This document shows positions 51,105 to 60,415 of a stretch of DNA of 64,000 nt, in pieces (positions within the stretch are counted from its first letter, which is position 1; the number at the start of each line of letters is the position of its first letter). The notes beneath the pieces are model-generated. The model worked only from the letters and a program-made list of their open reading frames with translations. It was not told where the DNA came from and did not search any database. Both the position numbers and the translations under genes were made by a program. Origin of the DNA: an uncultured Flavobacteriaceae bacterium (GTDB lineage Bacteria > Bacteroidota > Bacteroidia > Flavobacteriales > Flavobacteriaceae); the NCBI GenBank assembly GCA_947493175.1, contig CANLQD010000011.1, positions 29,244 to 93,243 of the forward strand, in the 5' to 3' direction.

Positions 51105-53297
51105 TTACCGAATAGAATTCATTTCATCAATATGTGCCTGAAACCTTTTTAAGGTTTCTGCCAGTAGCCCGATCTGTTCCTGGGCTTCTTTCCAATTTTC
51201 TTGTTCGATCGCTTCACGCACTCCCGGCAGTGTTTTTACACCATAACCGGTGTAAAAGCCTGGGGCATAAATTTGGTGTTTGTACCATGGGCGCCTGGGC
51301 AGGCCGGCTTCGGAAGTCAATGCCTGTTCCGCAAGCATCAGCTTTTGGTTCAATTTCATTCGTTTATCTGCCGATAATTTTGAAATATCGACCGCACTCC
51401 ATTTTTCAGTGCTATACCTTAAGGCGGCCAGCTGGTTTTGCAAAGGGGTGAAATCTAGATACGGAATGGTCTCTTTCTTTTCGGGCCTTACAAAAGGTTT
51501 TTTCGGATCGGCGACCAGTTCATACACGTTTTTATCGACCATCTTATTGTGCTTTTCTACCTTCTTGCGCATTTCTGTACAGGATTTCATGATCTCGTTC
51601 AAATAACCGGAAACGGTGGTATGCCAAGGTTGAAAATCGAAAGGCAACAGATCGGCATTGGCCAAACGCAATGTAATTCTTCCGGCCGTATTCGCTAGGG
51701 CCACTCCATACTGAAATCCAGGATCTTTGAAACGGATGTAGTGTGGATAGGTGTCATAGATGGTGTGGTATTCCCCACCGGCATTTTCACCACCGAATCC
51801 AAGGTTTAGGGAGGCGATACCGGCATGTTGAATAAAGGGCGTATAATCGGAACCGGAGCCGAGGGCGTATAGTTCAAAATCTTCTTTCCTGCCGTTCACT
51901 AAGTTTACGGCACTTCTACGTTCTTTGATAGAAACTCCTTTTTGGGGGTCGGTAACCGCACCGGCTACCTCACTGACCATTTTTTGAAGGGAGTGCGAAC
52001 CGCCGGCTCCTAAAAACCCACGGCCATTGCCATCGGTATTGATATAGGCCACTACTTTCTGTTGTAATTCTTTTTTATGGTCTTCGACCCATTCGGTAGA
52101 ACCGATGAGTCCTGGTTCCTCGGCATCCCAGGCACAGTAGACCAAGGTACGTTTGGGTTTGTTTCCTTTTTTCGCCAATTCGCCAATGGCACGAGCCTCT
52201 TCCATTAAAGCGACCATTCCACTGATGGGATCATTGGCGCCATGCACCCAGGCATCATGATGGTTGCCCCGCATGACCCACTGATCAGGGAATTCGCTTC
52301 CTTTCATCGTGGCAATCACATTGTGGGCAGGGGTCAGTTGCCAATCGAATTCCAATTTTAAATGGACTTTCGCCGGACCAGGTCCTACATGATAGGTGAT
52401 CGGGAGTCCGCCTTTCCAAGCGTTGGGCACTACGGGACCCTCAAGGGCTTCCAATAAGGGGAGGGCGTCTTCATACGAAATGGGAAGTACCGGTATCTTG
52501 GTAATCGTCGGCGCTTCTTCACGGTCTAAACGTTTGGCATTTTTTGTCGCCCCATAGCCCGGCGTAAGTACATCACCGGGATAGGTGGGCATGTCCATGA
52601 CCGAACCTCTTTGTACCCCCGTTTTATTTTTGAAAGCTCCCTCGGGATATACATCACCTCGCACATAACCGTCATCTTGTGGGTCCGAATAGATGATGCA
52701 TCCGATCGCTCCTTTTTCGGCTGCTAATTTGGGTTTGATACCTCGCCAGCTTCCTTGGTATTTGGCGATGACTATTTTTCCTCTCACATCGATGCCCAGT
52801 TTTTCCAATTCCTCATAATCTCTTGGAATACCGTAATTCACGAATACCAGTTCCGCTTCTACGTCACCATCCTTTGAGAAGGCGTTGTAACTTGGCAATA
52901 AGGCATCACCCTGGGAGGTGTACGGGTCACCTTCTACCGGAACCGCGGTTAGTGTTGCAGTGTAGGTGGTAGGTGCGGTCATTTTAAGCAAGCGTATTTT
53001 CGGATAGGGGAATAGAATATGATAGGTTTCGATTTTGGCATCATAGCCCCAGGACTTGAATTTCTTTTGAATCCATTCTGCATTTTCACGACCGTAATCG
53101 GTTCCCACCCAATGGGGTTCCGCTGCCATTTTCTGCATCCATTCGTCCAAATTGTCGGTATTGAGTTTGGCTTCGAAGGCCTTTTCTAATACCTGCTGTT
53201 GTTTGGTGGTTTCAGACGTAAAACCAGTGATGGATTCTTGGGCCAACGCAAGATGTCCGGATAGGAGCAAAAACAGGATAACGATTTTTTGAATCAT
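51105..53297 (-). CDS. M28 family metallopeptidase (glutamate carboxypeptidase II-like)
   Basis: The 730-residue exported protein has a signal peptide (about 1-19, ALAQ), a protease-associated (PA) insertion and the M28 catalytic domain, then a C-terminal helical dimerisation region. Zinc ligands and catalytic residues line up with the GCPII family: His346 (NHHDAW), Asp356 (GANDP), Glu393/Glu394 (DAEEPG), Asp422 (NTDGNG) and His511 (GEYHTI). It probably trims peptides in the periplasm. No operon partner is obvious. Confidence 0.92.
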   Translation of the reverse strand: MIQKIVILFLLLSGHLALAQESITGFTSETTKQQQVLEKAFEAKLNTDNLDEWMQKMAAEPHWVGTDYGRENAEWIQKKFKSWGYDAKIETYHILFPYPKIRLLKMTAPTTYTATLTAVPVEGDPYTSQGDALLPSYNAFSKDGDVEAELVFVNYGIPRDYEELEKLGIDVRGKIVIAKYQGSWRGIKPKLAAEKGAIGCIIYSDPQDDGYVRGDVYPEGAFKNKTGVQRGSVMDMPTYPGDVLTPGYGATKNAKRLDREEAPTITKIPVLPISYEDALPLLEALEGPVVPNAWKGGLPITYHVGPGPAKVHLKLEFDWQLTPAHNVIATMKGSEFPDQWVMRGNHHDAWVHGANDPISGMVALMEEARAIGELAKKGNKPKRTLVYCAWDAEEPGLIGSTEWVEDHKKELQQKVVAYINTDGNGRGFLGAGGSHSLQKMVSEVAGAVTDPQKGVSIKERRSAVNLVNGRKEDFELYALGSGSDYTPFIQHAGIASLNLGFGGENAGGEYHTIYDTYPHYIRFKDPGFQYGVALANTAGRITLRLANADLLPFDFQPWHTTVSGYLNEIMKSCTEMRKKVEKHNKMVDKNVYELVADPKKPFVRPEKKETIPYLDFTPLQNQLAALRYSTEKWSAVDISKLSADKRMKLNQKLMLAEQALTSEAGLPRRPWYKHQIYAPGFYTGYGVKTLPGVREAIEQENWKEAQEQIGLLAETLKRFQAHIDEMNSIR

Positions 53298-53356
53298 GAG
53301 GGTTGGGTTTTTAATAGCAGAAAGTTACGGTATTTATAGGTATTTGCCAGTATGGT

Positions 53357-54736
53357 TCACTTGGTTTGTCCGGGAGCGGGGAAGCCCATTCCCGGGTCGT
53401 CAAGCACCAATACCCAGTCGTGGCCCTTTCCAGAAGTCGGGGGTATCACAGCGACCTTTTTTGATCGAACGATGTTCGCTGATTGGAATGCATTCCCCGT
53501 TCTTGGATCGTACCACCAGGCTTTTAATTCATTTGCAGAAAGGTTCGAAAGGTTTAGTTCGACGGACTTTCCTTTGGGAAAATAGATAAACGCATAGCTG
53601 CCTTCGGCATCGCGGGTCGCAATAACATAATCGTTGTTGTCTTTCTGTTGCTCCACTACCATCGATTGATCGGGAATACGACTTAGAAAAGGACGCGACA
53701 ACATGAGGTGTTTTAGATGTTTGACTTGATGGGCCATTGGTAGGTCTAGGGCTACAGGCCAAGGACGCAAGGGTTGGTTGATGCCCTCACGCTCCGTCGT
53801 ATACATCTGCCACACGTTATGGCATCCGTAGGTCTGACCAAAGGCCCCGGCAAAAACGTTCCAGTACATGATGCGACGAATATCTTCGGGAATGCTATGT
53901 CCTAATTCTTTGGCATTGAAACAGTTCGGATGATCTTCATAAAGTGGTTCTGCATCGAGTACGGGCTTGTATGGGGTGCGTTGATAGTCGTGAGCGATTT
54001 TTTGGTAGGTACCCTGGTTGGCACAATGCCCGGTCTGGTGCATGTTGAAATCTAACCAGGGTTGGTCATGGAACCAAGTGGAGGAACCTCCATTTTCTTT
54101 TGGTTGGGGATGAAAACTCATTAGGGTGGCTTCGTACCCGCCAGCGGCTTTGGCTATGCTTTCGGCCATCTGGTTCCATACCTCCTTATCGGTGCTCCCA
54201 TCTCTTGGGTTTCGATCACCTCCTATAATCCAGATGATATTATCATAGTTTTTATAACGTGTTCCTATCCATTCTCCAAAGGTTTTTGCGTTTTCCGGTG
54301 TGAATACCTCCGGCCCCACGCCCCAATTATTTTTAAAAAGTTTATCCCCCCAGGTGGGTAGCAGGGCGATGTACATTCCTAGGCTATCCGCTTTTTTGAT
54401 AATATGATCTACATGCTCAAAGTATCGGGGATTGGGCGTATTGGGGTTATTGTTGGTTAAAGGTATTTCTCCGTACGGGTTGGGGGTATTGAGTCCGTCG
54501 ATTTCCGCCAGGGCTACTGCCTGTATGACATTAAACCCTTGTTCGGCCCTCTTGGTAAGGTACGTACTGGCCTCTTCCCGATCGCAGCGATGAAAAAGCT
54601 CCCAGGCGGTATCGGCCATCCAGAAGAATGGGCTTTCGTCTTGGGTAACCAAGAATCGTTGGTTGTCGCTTACTTTTAGTTTTTGGGAAAAACCGTTCGA
54701 AATGGTCAATAGGGCAAGAAGTAATAAAGTTCTCAT
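53357..54736 (-). CDS. Glycoside hydrolase GH140-like (DUF4038), putative apiosidase
   Basis: From the ATG at 54736 (MRTLLLLALLTISNGFSQ, a signal peptide) the protein is 459 residues. The TIM barrel has SPFFWMADTAWELFHR, NIIWIIGGDRNPRDGST and KPVLDAEPLYEDHP, typical of DUF4038/GH140, plus a C-terminal collagen-binding-type domain. GH140 members remove apiose or act on rhamnogalacturonan side chains. Specificity is not certain. The longer start at 54802 would add 22 residues before the signal peptide and is unlikely. Confidence 0.83.
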   Translation of the reverse strand: MRTLLLLALLTISNGFSQKLKVSDNQRFLVTQDESPFFWMADTAWELFHRCDREEASTYLTKRAEQGFNVIQAVALAEIDGLNTPNPYGEIPLTNNNPNTPNPRYFEHVDHIIKKADSLGMYIALLPTWGDKLFKNNWGVGPEVFTPENAKTFGEWIGTRYKNYDNIIWIIGGDRNPRDGSTDKEVWNQMAESIAKAAGGYEATLMSFHPQPKENGGSSTWFHDQPWLDFNMHQTGHCANQGTYQKIAHDYQRTPYKPVLDAEPLYEDHPNCFNAKELGHSIPEDIRRIMYWNVFAGAFGQTYGCHNVWQMYTTEREGINQPLRPWPVALDLPMAHQVKHLKHLMLSRPFLSRIPDQSMVVEQQKDNNDYVIATRDAEGSYAFIYFPKGKSVELNLSNLSANELKAWWYDPRTGNAFQSANIVRSKKVAVIPPTSGKGHDWVLVLDDPGMGFPAPGQTK

Positions 54737-54916
54737 GTTGGTGAAGGTTTGCCATTGAAAGATACTGATTTTTACTTTCAACCCATTCACCAGATATGGC
54801 ATGGGCGGTATATTCCCACATATCGATTTGAATTTTAAAAAAAAGTATACCTAAGGTGTAACCAAATACTACTTGCGTCGTCCTACAGGAAACAATCATC
54901 GATCAAATAAGAACAC

Positions 54917-56560
54917 ATGAAAAAACAATTGTTACACACGCTCTGTACTTTTTTATTGATCAGTACAGCAAATCTCCATGCCCAAAAGTTAGAAAACACC
55001 TTTGACGAACTTACCAAAACCCTCTATGAAACGGAAAGCCCCGGTTTAGCAGTTCTGGTTGCCCAGAACGACGATATCTTGTATCGAAAAGCTTTTGGCA
55101 TGGCCAATATGGAGCTGAAAGTACCCATGAAGCCCGAAAATGTTTTTGAATTGGGATCGATTACCAAACAGTTTACAGCGGTGGCCATTTTGATGCTGAT
55201 GGAGGAGGGGAAGGTAGATTTACAAGATGCCATTACGAAATACATACCCGATTACCCAACCGATGGTAAAACGATTACCATTCATCATTTATTGAATCAT
55301 ACCTCGGGAATTAAAAGCTATACCGAAATGGGCGATTTAAGTTCCTTTGCCAAAAATGCCAAGACCCCGACGGAGCTTATCGACTACTTTAAAAATGAGC
55401 CGATGGATTTTGATCCGGGCGAGGAATGGCATTATAGCAATTCGGGTTACATCGTCCTTGGGCATATCATTGAGGAGGTTTCCGGTATGACCTATGCCGA
55501 TTTTATAAAAAAAAGAGTATTTGAACCACTGGGAATGACCAATTCCTATTACGGGAGTAAAACACGATTGATACCGAATCGTGCCAACGGGTATATGCCT
55601 TCGGAAGCGGGCTATCGGAATGCCGACTTTATTAGTATGACCCTACCCTATGCCGCCGGATCCTTGATGTCCTGTGTCGATGATATGTTTCTTTGGTACA
55701 AGGCCGTCCGGGACAATACTTTGATCAGTGCCGAAAGCAAGGCAAAGGCTTTTACGAATACAACTTTGAACAACGGGGAAACCACCAATTACGGATATGG
55801 CTGGCAAATAGATGATATCAATGGTGTGGGTAGTATTGAGCATGGAGGTGGTATTTTTGGCTATGTTACCCAAGGCGTATATGTGCCTTCGGAAGAGGTA
55901 TACGTTATTATCTTGACGAATCGCAATGGAAACTCGCCTCAGCGCACAGCAATTAAAATGGCGGCACACGCAATTGGGAAAGCTTTTCCGTCCTCCGAGA
56001 AGGCAGTATCGCTATCGGAAGCACAGCTTCAAAAATGGGTGGGTAATTATGCGTTTGAAAATTCCGTTTACCGAAACATTACATTGGAGAATGGTAGCCT
56101 TTATAGCCAGCGGGAAGGCAGTGAAAAACTGAAATTGTACCCGGTCTCCGAAAGTACATTCCATTTTGAGAATAGTTTCGCTTCCTATGAATTTGGTACG
56201 GATAATGGAAAAAGAACGGTACTTTTTTCCGAGCGCATCAATGAATCAAAAGGGATGGAAACCGATAAAAAGCCAGCTACCGAGAAAGAAACCATTTCCA
56301 TCGACCCTAAGATATTAGTAGATTACGTGGGTACCTATGAACTACAACCGGGATTCTCGGTCGCGGTCACCGTGAAAGATAATAAACTCTTCGCCCAAGC
56401 AACCGGACAACCCGAAATCGAAATCTTTCCAGAGGCCAAGGATACCTTCTTTCTAAAAGTAGTCGCTGCCCAACTTGTGTTTGGTCGGGACGAACAAGGA
56501 ACCGTAGTTGAGGTAACCTTAAAACAAAGCGGACAGGAGATGACGGGAAGTAAACAATAA
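54917..56560 (+). CDS. Exported beta-lactamase-family serine hydrolase
   Basis: The 547-residue protein has a signal peptide (about 1-23, LHAQ), a class C-type hydrolase domain with SxxK at Ser81-Lys84 (SITK), YxN at Tyr173-Asn175 (YSN) and IEHGGGIFGY near residue 312, and a C-terminal part (about 370-547) with two lipocalin-like repeats (KWVGNYAFENSVYR and DYVGTYELQPGFS). It probably hydrolyses peptides or esters in the periplasm. It is divergent from the GH140-like gene. Confidence 0.88.
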   Translation: MKKQLLHTLCTFLLISTANLHAQKLENTFDELTKTLYETESPGLAVLVAQNDDILYRKAFGMANMELKVPMKPENVFELGSITKQFTAVAILMLMEEGKVDLQDAITKYIPDYPTDGKTITIHHLLNHTSGIKSYTEMGDLSSFAKNAKTPTELIDYFKNEPMDFDPGEEWHYSNSGYIVLGHIIEEVSGMTYADFIKKRVFEPLGMTNSYYGSKTRLIPNRANGYMPSEAGYRNADFISMTLPYAAGSLMSCVDDMFLWYKAVRDNTLISAESKAKAFTNTTLNNGETTNYGYGWQIDDINGVGSIEHGGGIFGYVTQGVYVPSEEVYVIILTNRNGNSPQRTAIKMAAHAIGKAFPSSEKAVSLSEAQLQKWVGNYAFENSVYRNITLENGSLYSQREGSEKLKLYPVSESTFHFENSFASYEFGTDNGKRTVLFSERINESKGMETDKKPATEKETISIDPKILVDYVGTYELQPGFSVAVTVKDNKLFAQATGQPEIEIFPEAKDTFFLKVVAAQLVFGRDEQGTVVEVTLKQSGQEMTGSKQ

Positions 56561-57076
56561 GGGTCATGGATGCTGTTCAAGGTTTTGCTTGTTCTTGAAG
56601 TAGATTCATTCGGTAGTGGCTGTAGGCTGTAGGCTGTAGGCTGTAGGCAGTAGGCAGTGGCGGTTGGCAGTTGCAGTTGGTAGTTGATAGCTGTAATGGC
56701 GTAGTCAGGGTTGGATGTTTTTTTATTTCAAGTTCAAAGTTCAAGTTACTTGATTTGTTTCCTACATCGCTATTCCCGGTTCCTACTTTCGTTCCATCTT
56801 TTTGTTACTGGTACGTTTGAGTTTGGCTTTTGAATTTGATTCAGTAGGCAGTAGGCAGTGGCGGTTGGCAGTTGCAGTTGGCAGTTGATAGCTGTAATGG
56901 CGTAGTCAGGGTTGGGATGTTTTTTGTTCAAAGTTCAAGTTACTTGATTTGTTTCTTGCATCGCTATTCCTGGTTCCTACTTTCGTGCCATCTTTTTGTT
57001 ACCGGTACGTTTGAGTTTGGCTTTTGTATTTGAATTTGGCTTTTGTATTTGAGTTTGAACTTGAACTTAACAAATT
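56561..57076. repeat. Tandem-repeat spacer (heptamer array plus ~200-bp unit twice)
   Basis: At 56618-56659 there are four GGCTGTA units followed by GGCAGTA and GGCAGTG. A unit of about 195-200 bp starting CAGTAGGCAGTGGCGGTTGG follows at 56648 and again at 56849, with few differences (for example CATCGCTATTCC, CCATCTTTTTGTTAC). The spacer separates two convergent genes. No gene is seen. Confidence 0.75.
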
Positions 57077-57511
57077 TTATTCCCGCTTTTCCACTCGAAT
57101 GAGGTTCGAATGGCCCTTTGCAAGCATACGGCTGCGGTCGGCATTCCAGATTTCACAAGAGGTATTGATAATTTGCTTGCCGTTCTTGGTGATACTGGCA
57201 ACCGCAATAATCGTTTCGCCCGCTTTCGCGGAGGCAAAATAATCGACCGCTAGATTAACCGTGGTGTACCAACTGGACTTCCCCAAAGAGAAGACTGTTG
57301 CGCCAACGGCATCGTCGATAATAGCCGCCGTAGTGCCCCCATGAAGAATTCCCATCGGGTTTGTCATTTCTTCCCGGATTACATATGAAAACTCCAGTAG
57401 GCCTTCCTCGGCCTTTAGGAGCGTAGGATTAAGCCAACGCATCAAAGGGGAAATAGAGCCTGTGGAATCCTTTCCGAGGCGTGACTTAAAAAATTCTAAG
57501 GACTTGTTCAT
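57077..57511 (-). CDS. PaaI-type hotdog thioesterase
   Basis: From the ATG at 57511 (MNKSLEFFKSRLGKDS) the protein is 144 residues, one hotdog domain. The motif HGGTTAAIIDDAVG (His57, Gly58, Gly59, Asp66) is that of PaaI-like acyl-CoA thioesterases. The longer start at 57604 adds a segment without homology. The substrate is unknown, probably an acyl-CoA. Confidence 0.85.
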   Translation of the reverse strand: MNKSLEFFKSRLGKDSTGSISPLMRWLNPTLLKAEEGLLEFSYVIREEMTNPMGILHGGTTAAIIDDAVGATVFSLGKSSWYTTVNLAVDYFASAKAGETIIAVASITKNGKQIINTSCEIWNADRSRMLAKGHSNLIRVEKRE

Positions 57512-58125
57512 GGGCTTGGGTGTTTCAAAGTATAAAAGTAGGGATTTCGCGTACGGAATTGCAAGGGTCCACCAGTTTAAGTTCAGACCAAGCAACAACT
57601 TCAAGCGGCAAGTACATGGCAGAAGCGTTTAAGCTTGGGTTCCGTTGGTACTTTTGCGGTCAAGAACCAGGATAAAGACGGTATATTGGAATCTTGTTTT
57701 TAGTGCTGCCTCGATCTTTTTCATTGCTCACAATCGTTAGTTGAAACCCGCCCCGCGAGAGGCAGCTATGCGCTTTGGCGCAAGACTTTCCCCCGAAATT
57801 TCGGGGCTACAAAATTTCGATTAAAAGGCAACGGCACTTTGCAGTCTGTAGTTATCAGGTGGAGCAAAGCTATTTACTATTACTTGGGCGCAACCTTCAA
57901 AAAGAATTTCGTTCTGTTTTTAAAACCTAGGTATTTCAAGGGCATAAGGATTTAGCGGCTATATTTGGTCTATGGCTCGGTATAAGGAAGACCGTTTCGT
58001 TTCAAGAAGCCTGGAAAACCACGAATGTATCATCAATTTTTGTTAAACTTCTGCAAAGTTGTTGTTCAGTGCGCAACCCTCTGTCGGGAATTCCGTCTTC
58101 TTCTACGAACAAAACATCCATTCCT
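57512..58125. other. Intergenic stretch with a 16-bp palindrome
   Basis: No gene. CCCCGAAATTTCGGGG (57791-57806) is a perfect palindrome, near GCGC-TTTG-GCGC. Such GC-rich dyads may be part of an intergenic repeat family. The rest shows nothing. Confidence 0.45.
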
Positions 58126-58575
58126 ATGAAATCATTTTTACTTTTTTGCGCTCTTTTGATATGTTTTGCCTGTTCCAATAACGACAAAACGACCGATGAG
58201 GACCAAGTTTCGTTGAAGGCGGACCAATACCCGCAGAAATGGCAATTGATGGCGATGACGGGAATGGTGGCCAATGTACCACCCACCACGGGTGATGATT
58301 TGGAATACCAGGAAACCATTTTACTGCATTCCGATAACACCTTCACCAAGATTCGGGAAGCTACGGGTACATCGGTGGAGATCTCAGGAGGTTTTGAAAT
58401 TGAGATAGAAGGCGATGGGCGCTACCTAATCCTCACCTATCCCGAGAAAAATGAGTTGGTAGGAAATTGCTCCATCGAGCCCAAAGAATGGTTTCGCTTC
58501 GATTCGGAAACCCAATTGGTAGGTACTTGGTGGGCCTGTGACGGACCCGGGTTGTTTTATGATCGGGTAGAGTAG
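58126..58575 (+). CDS. Small lipoprotein, unknown function
   Basis: From the ATG at 58126 the product has 149 residues with a lipobox at Cys16 (CFAC). The rest is a single domain with WQLMAMTGMVANVPPTTGDD and a conserved-looking FRFDSETQLVGTWWACDGP, resembling small lipocalin-like lipoproteins of Bacteroidota. I do not recognise a named family. The GTG start at 58069 would place 19 residues before the signal and is unlikely. Confidence 0.62.
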   Translation: MKSFLLFCALLICFACSNNDKTTDEDQVSLKADQYPQKWQLMAMTGMVANVPPTTGDDLEYQETILLHSDNTFTKIREATGTSVEISGGFEIEIEGDGRYLILTYPEKNELVGNCSIEPKEWFRFDSETQLVGTWWACDGPGLFYDRVE

Positions 58576-58879
58576 AGTAGTGGGGGCAGATGTAGGTGTC
58601 AAGTTCAAGTTCAAATGTCAAGTTCAAGCATAATGGTAGGGCTTAGATATTGAAGTAGGAGTCGTGGCAAGCTTAAATTCCTGCGGCGAATGCAGTAATG
58701 ATATCAAATTCGACTGCGCTACTGCAATTGTGTTCTAGGTCCAAAATTTACGGATAGGAACCACGGATTCCTCGAAGGAGAATAGGGAATCTTGCCATCA
58801 GTACCGTGGGAATACCTGAGACAACCCCTAGGCAAATGGTTGCCGGTAAGACCCCAAAAAAGGGTTTTTGGAAAGTTGA
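58576..58879. other. Intergenic stretch with short repeats
   Basis: No gene. GTCAAGTTCAAG occurs twice near 58600, as in the 57-kb repeat region. Nothing else is recognised. Confidence 0.4.
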
Positions 58880-59011
58880 TTAATTGAACACGTACCCGAG
58901 TAGCCAATACAGGATAATAAAAAGGATGATTCCCCCAATGCAACCACATTTTCCACCTCCTAATTTTTTTGCGCCCCAACCTGCCAATACTGCTCTGATA
59001 ATCTTATTCAT
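58880..59011 (-). CDS. 43-residue membrane peptide with GGGKCGCIGG motif
   Basis: From the ATG at 59011 the peptide reads MNKIIRAVLAGWGAKKLGGG, then KCGCIGGIILFIILYWLLGY and two more residues. It has a basic start, a CGC motif and one membrane segment. Very similar small peptides are known to me from flavobacterial genomes. A longer reading frame starting at 59074 is less likely. Function unknown. Confidence 0.6.
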   Translation of the reverse strand: MNKIIRAVLAGWGAKKLGGGKCGCIGGIILFIILYWLLGYVFN

Positions 59012-59358
59012 GATAGCCAATTTGATACGATAAAGGTATCCATTATACCCCATTTTCTCCCTTGTAAAAACCAAGAAAGTTGGCTTTCATATTTGTAAAA
59101 GGGTTTGGTCATCCGCCTGTGGGTTGAGAGGCAGATTAATTGGCCCGCTGAAAATAGACGCTCGGTAGATAGATGGGTTCTCTGTACCTTAATTGTTCAT
59201 AGCGCTTTCAAAAGGGTGTTATATAGTACCTGAGAGACAAAAACGCACGACGCTACCCCCAAAGCCATACCGCTATTTTTTGTTAATTTATCAGAAAAAA
59301 GATATTTTTTGTAGGAATATGATTATATTTAAACGTTTAACCTCAAATATATCATATC
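59012..59358. other. Divergent spacer with a LacI-type palindrome
   Basis: No gene. Contains the operator-like palindrome at 59329-59340. TATTTTTTG at 59303-59311 resembles a -7 box with one extra base. Confidence 0.4.
59329..59340. promoter_or_regulatory. TTAAACGTTTAA palindrome, LacI-type operator candidate
   Basis: A perfect 12-bp palindrome with a central CG, the shape of LacI/GalR-family operators, ends 18 bases before the GH12-like start. No regulator gene is adjacent. Confidence 0.45.
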
Positions 59359-60207
59359 ATGAAAATGAATTTTAAAAAAGTAGTTCTTCTGGGAACCTCG
59401 ATCTTTTTTTTGTGCGGATGCGGGTCAGAAGAAAATGTAGATGTCAGGGATGCGTCTACCAATTCGGAAGTATCGGAAGACGATGTGTATGCACTCACTT
59501 TCTCGAATTCAAACTGTGGAACGAATCATCTACAGGACATCGGAAACCATGAATTGAAAAATTGGCAGAGCGATGATTTTGACGGGTGGAGCTGTATGTA
59601 CTGGAACGGTGATATCAACAGTTTTGAAGTTACTTGGGAGGCAAAGGATGGGGAGACCCTACCCGTGGTGCATAAGTCGGTCAGTGCAGGTTCTTCGGGA
59701 TATCCCAAAAGAGTGGACAATGCCACTCAGAACAATATGTCGGCCTATGTAGACAGTTCGTATGAGTTTTGGGCCGACATGAACGGTCTTTGGGGCCATC
59801 ACCTGAATATTTGGTTGGATGATTCTTCCAATCCGTCCTGGCCCTATACCACCGAGATTATGATTTTTGAACATTGGGGCAACCATGTGCCTTGGGAATG
59901 GGCCGAATGGGTCGGTACGGTGAACACCAATGGCTCTAATTACAACTGTTGGAGATGGTGGAACGGTGGCAACCCTGAATCCCACGACGGCTGGTCTTTT
60001 ATCCTGTTACGGGAGAACCAACGCGATACCGGTACGGTGACCATTAAGAACATTTTGAAATGGCTTAGAAATAATGGGGATATGCCGAACGATTATATCG
60101 TTTCTATTGGTTGGGGACTCGATGCCTTCAGCCGAAGTGATGATGGCAGTGATAAAAGCACGAAAGGTAAGTGGACCGCTTCTTCCCTGAGCCTCCCCAA
60201 TTTGTAA
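59359..60207 (+). CDS. GH12-like lipoprotein (jelly-roll glycan hydrolase fold)
   Basis: The 282-residue lipoprotein has a lipobox at Cys21 (FLCGC). The C-terminal two thirds match the order of GH12 motifs: TEIMIFEHWGN (nucleophile Glu166), GTVNTNGSNYNCWRWW, TIKNILKWLRNNG and YIVSIGWGLDAFSR. GH12 enzymes cut beta-1,4-glucan or xyloglucan. The position of the acid/base Glu (usually FGTEPF) reads WGLDAF, so Asp255 stands there. The protein may be an altered enzyme or a binding protein. Start at 59359 or the next Met at 59365. Confidence 0.65.
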   Translation: MKMNFKKVVLLGTSIFFLCGCGSEENVDVRDASTNSEVSEDDVYALTFSNSNCGTNHLQDIGNHELKNWQSDDFDGWSCMYWNGDINSFEVTWEAKDGETLPVVHKSVSAGSSGYPKRVDNATQNNMSAYVDSSYEFWADMNGLWGHHLNIWLDDSSNPSWPYTTEIMIFEHWGNHVPWEWAEWVGTVNTNGSNYNCWRWWNGGNPESHDGWSFILLRENQRDTGTVTIKNILKWLRNNGDMPNDYIVSIGWGLDAFSRSDDGSDKSTKGKWTASSLSLPNL

Positions 60208-60335
60208 ATAAACTCCACCAAGTTGAACCCATTCGTTGTGAGAACGTTTGAAAACGCTTTAAAACCATTGACGAGTTAGCGTCTGCCTAGTAGTTCCCCT
60301 AATTTTTAGTGATTGCAATGTAAACTTGCCTAATT

Positions 60336-60362
60336 CCCCGACGGCTTTGCCTCGGGGTTTTT
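60336..60362 (+). terminator. Terminator after the GH12-like gene
   Basis: CCCCGA and TCGGGG with a GGC/GCC inner stem (one bulged base) and a T run to 60362. Confidence 0.75.
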
Positions 60363-60415
60363 GTTGTGTCGCCTTACACGCTATTTGATGAGTAAAAGTG
60401 CAGGATTGTGCTATT

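Noticed and set aside
56618..57040. CRISPR or structured RNA
   Set aside because: The units are simple tandem repeats without constant repeat-spacer alternation and without a conserved fold.
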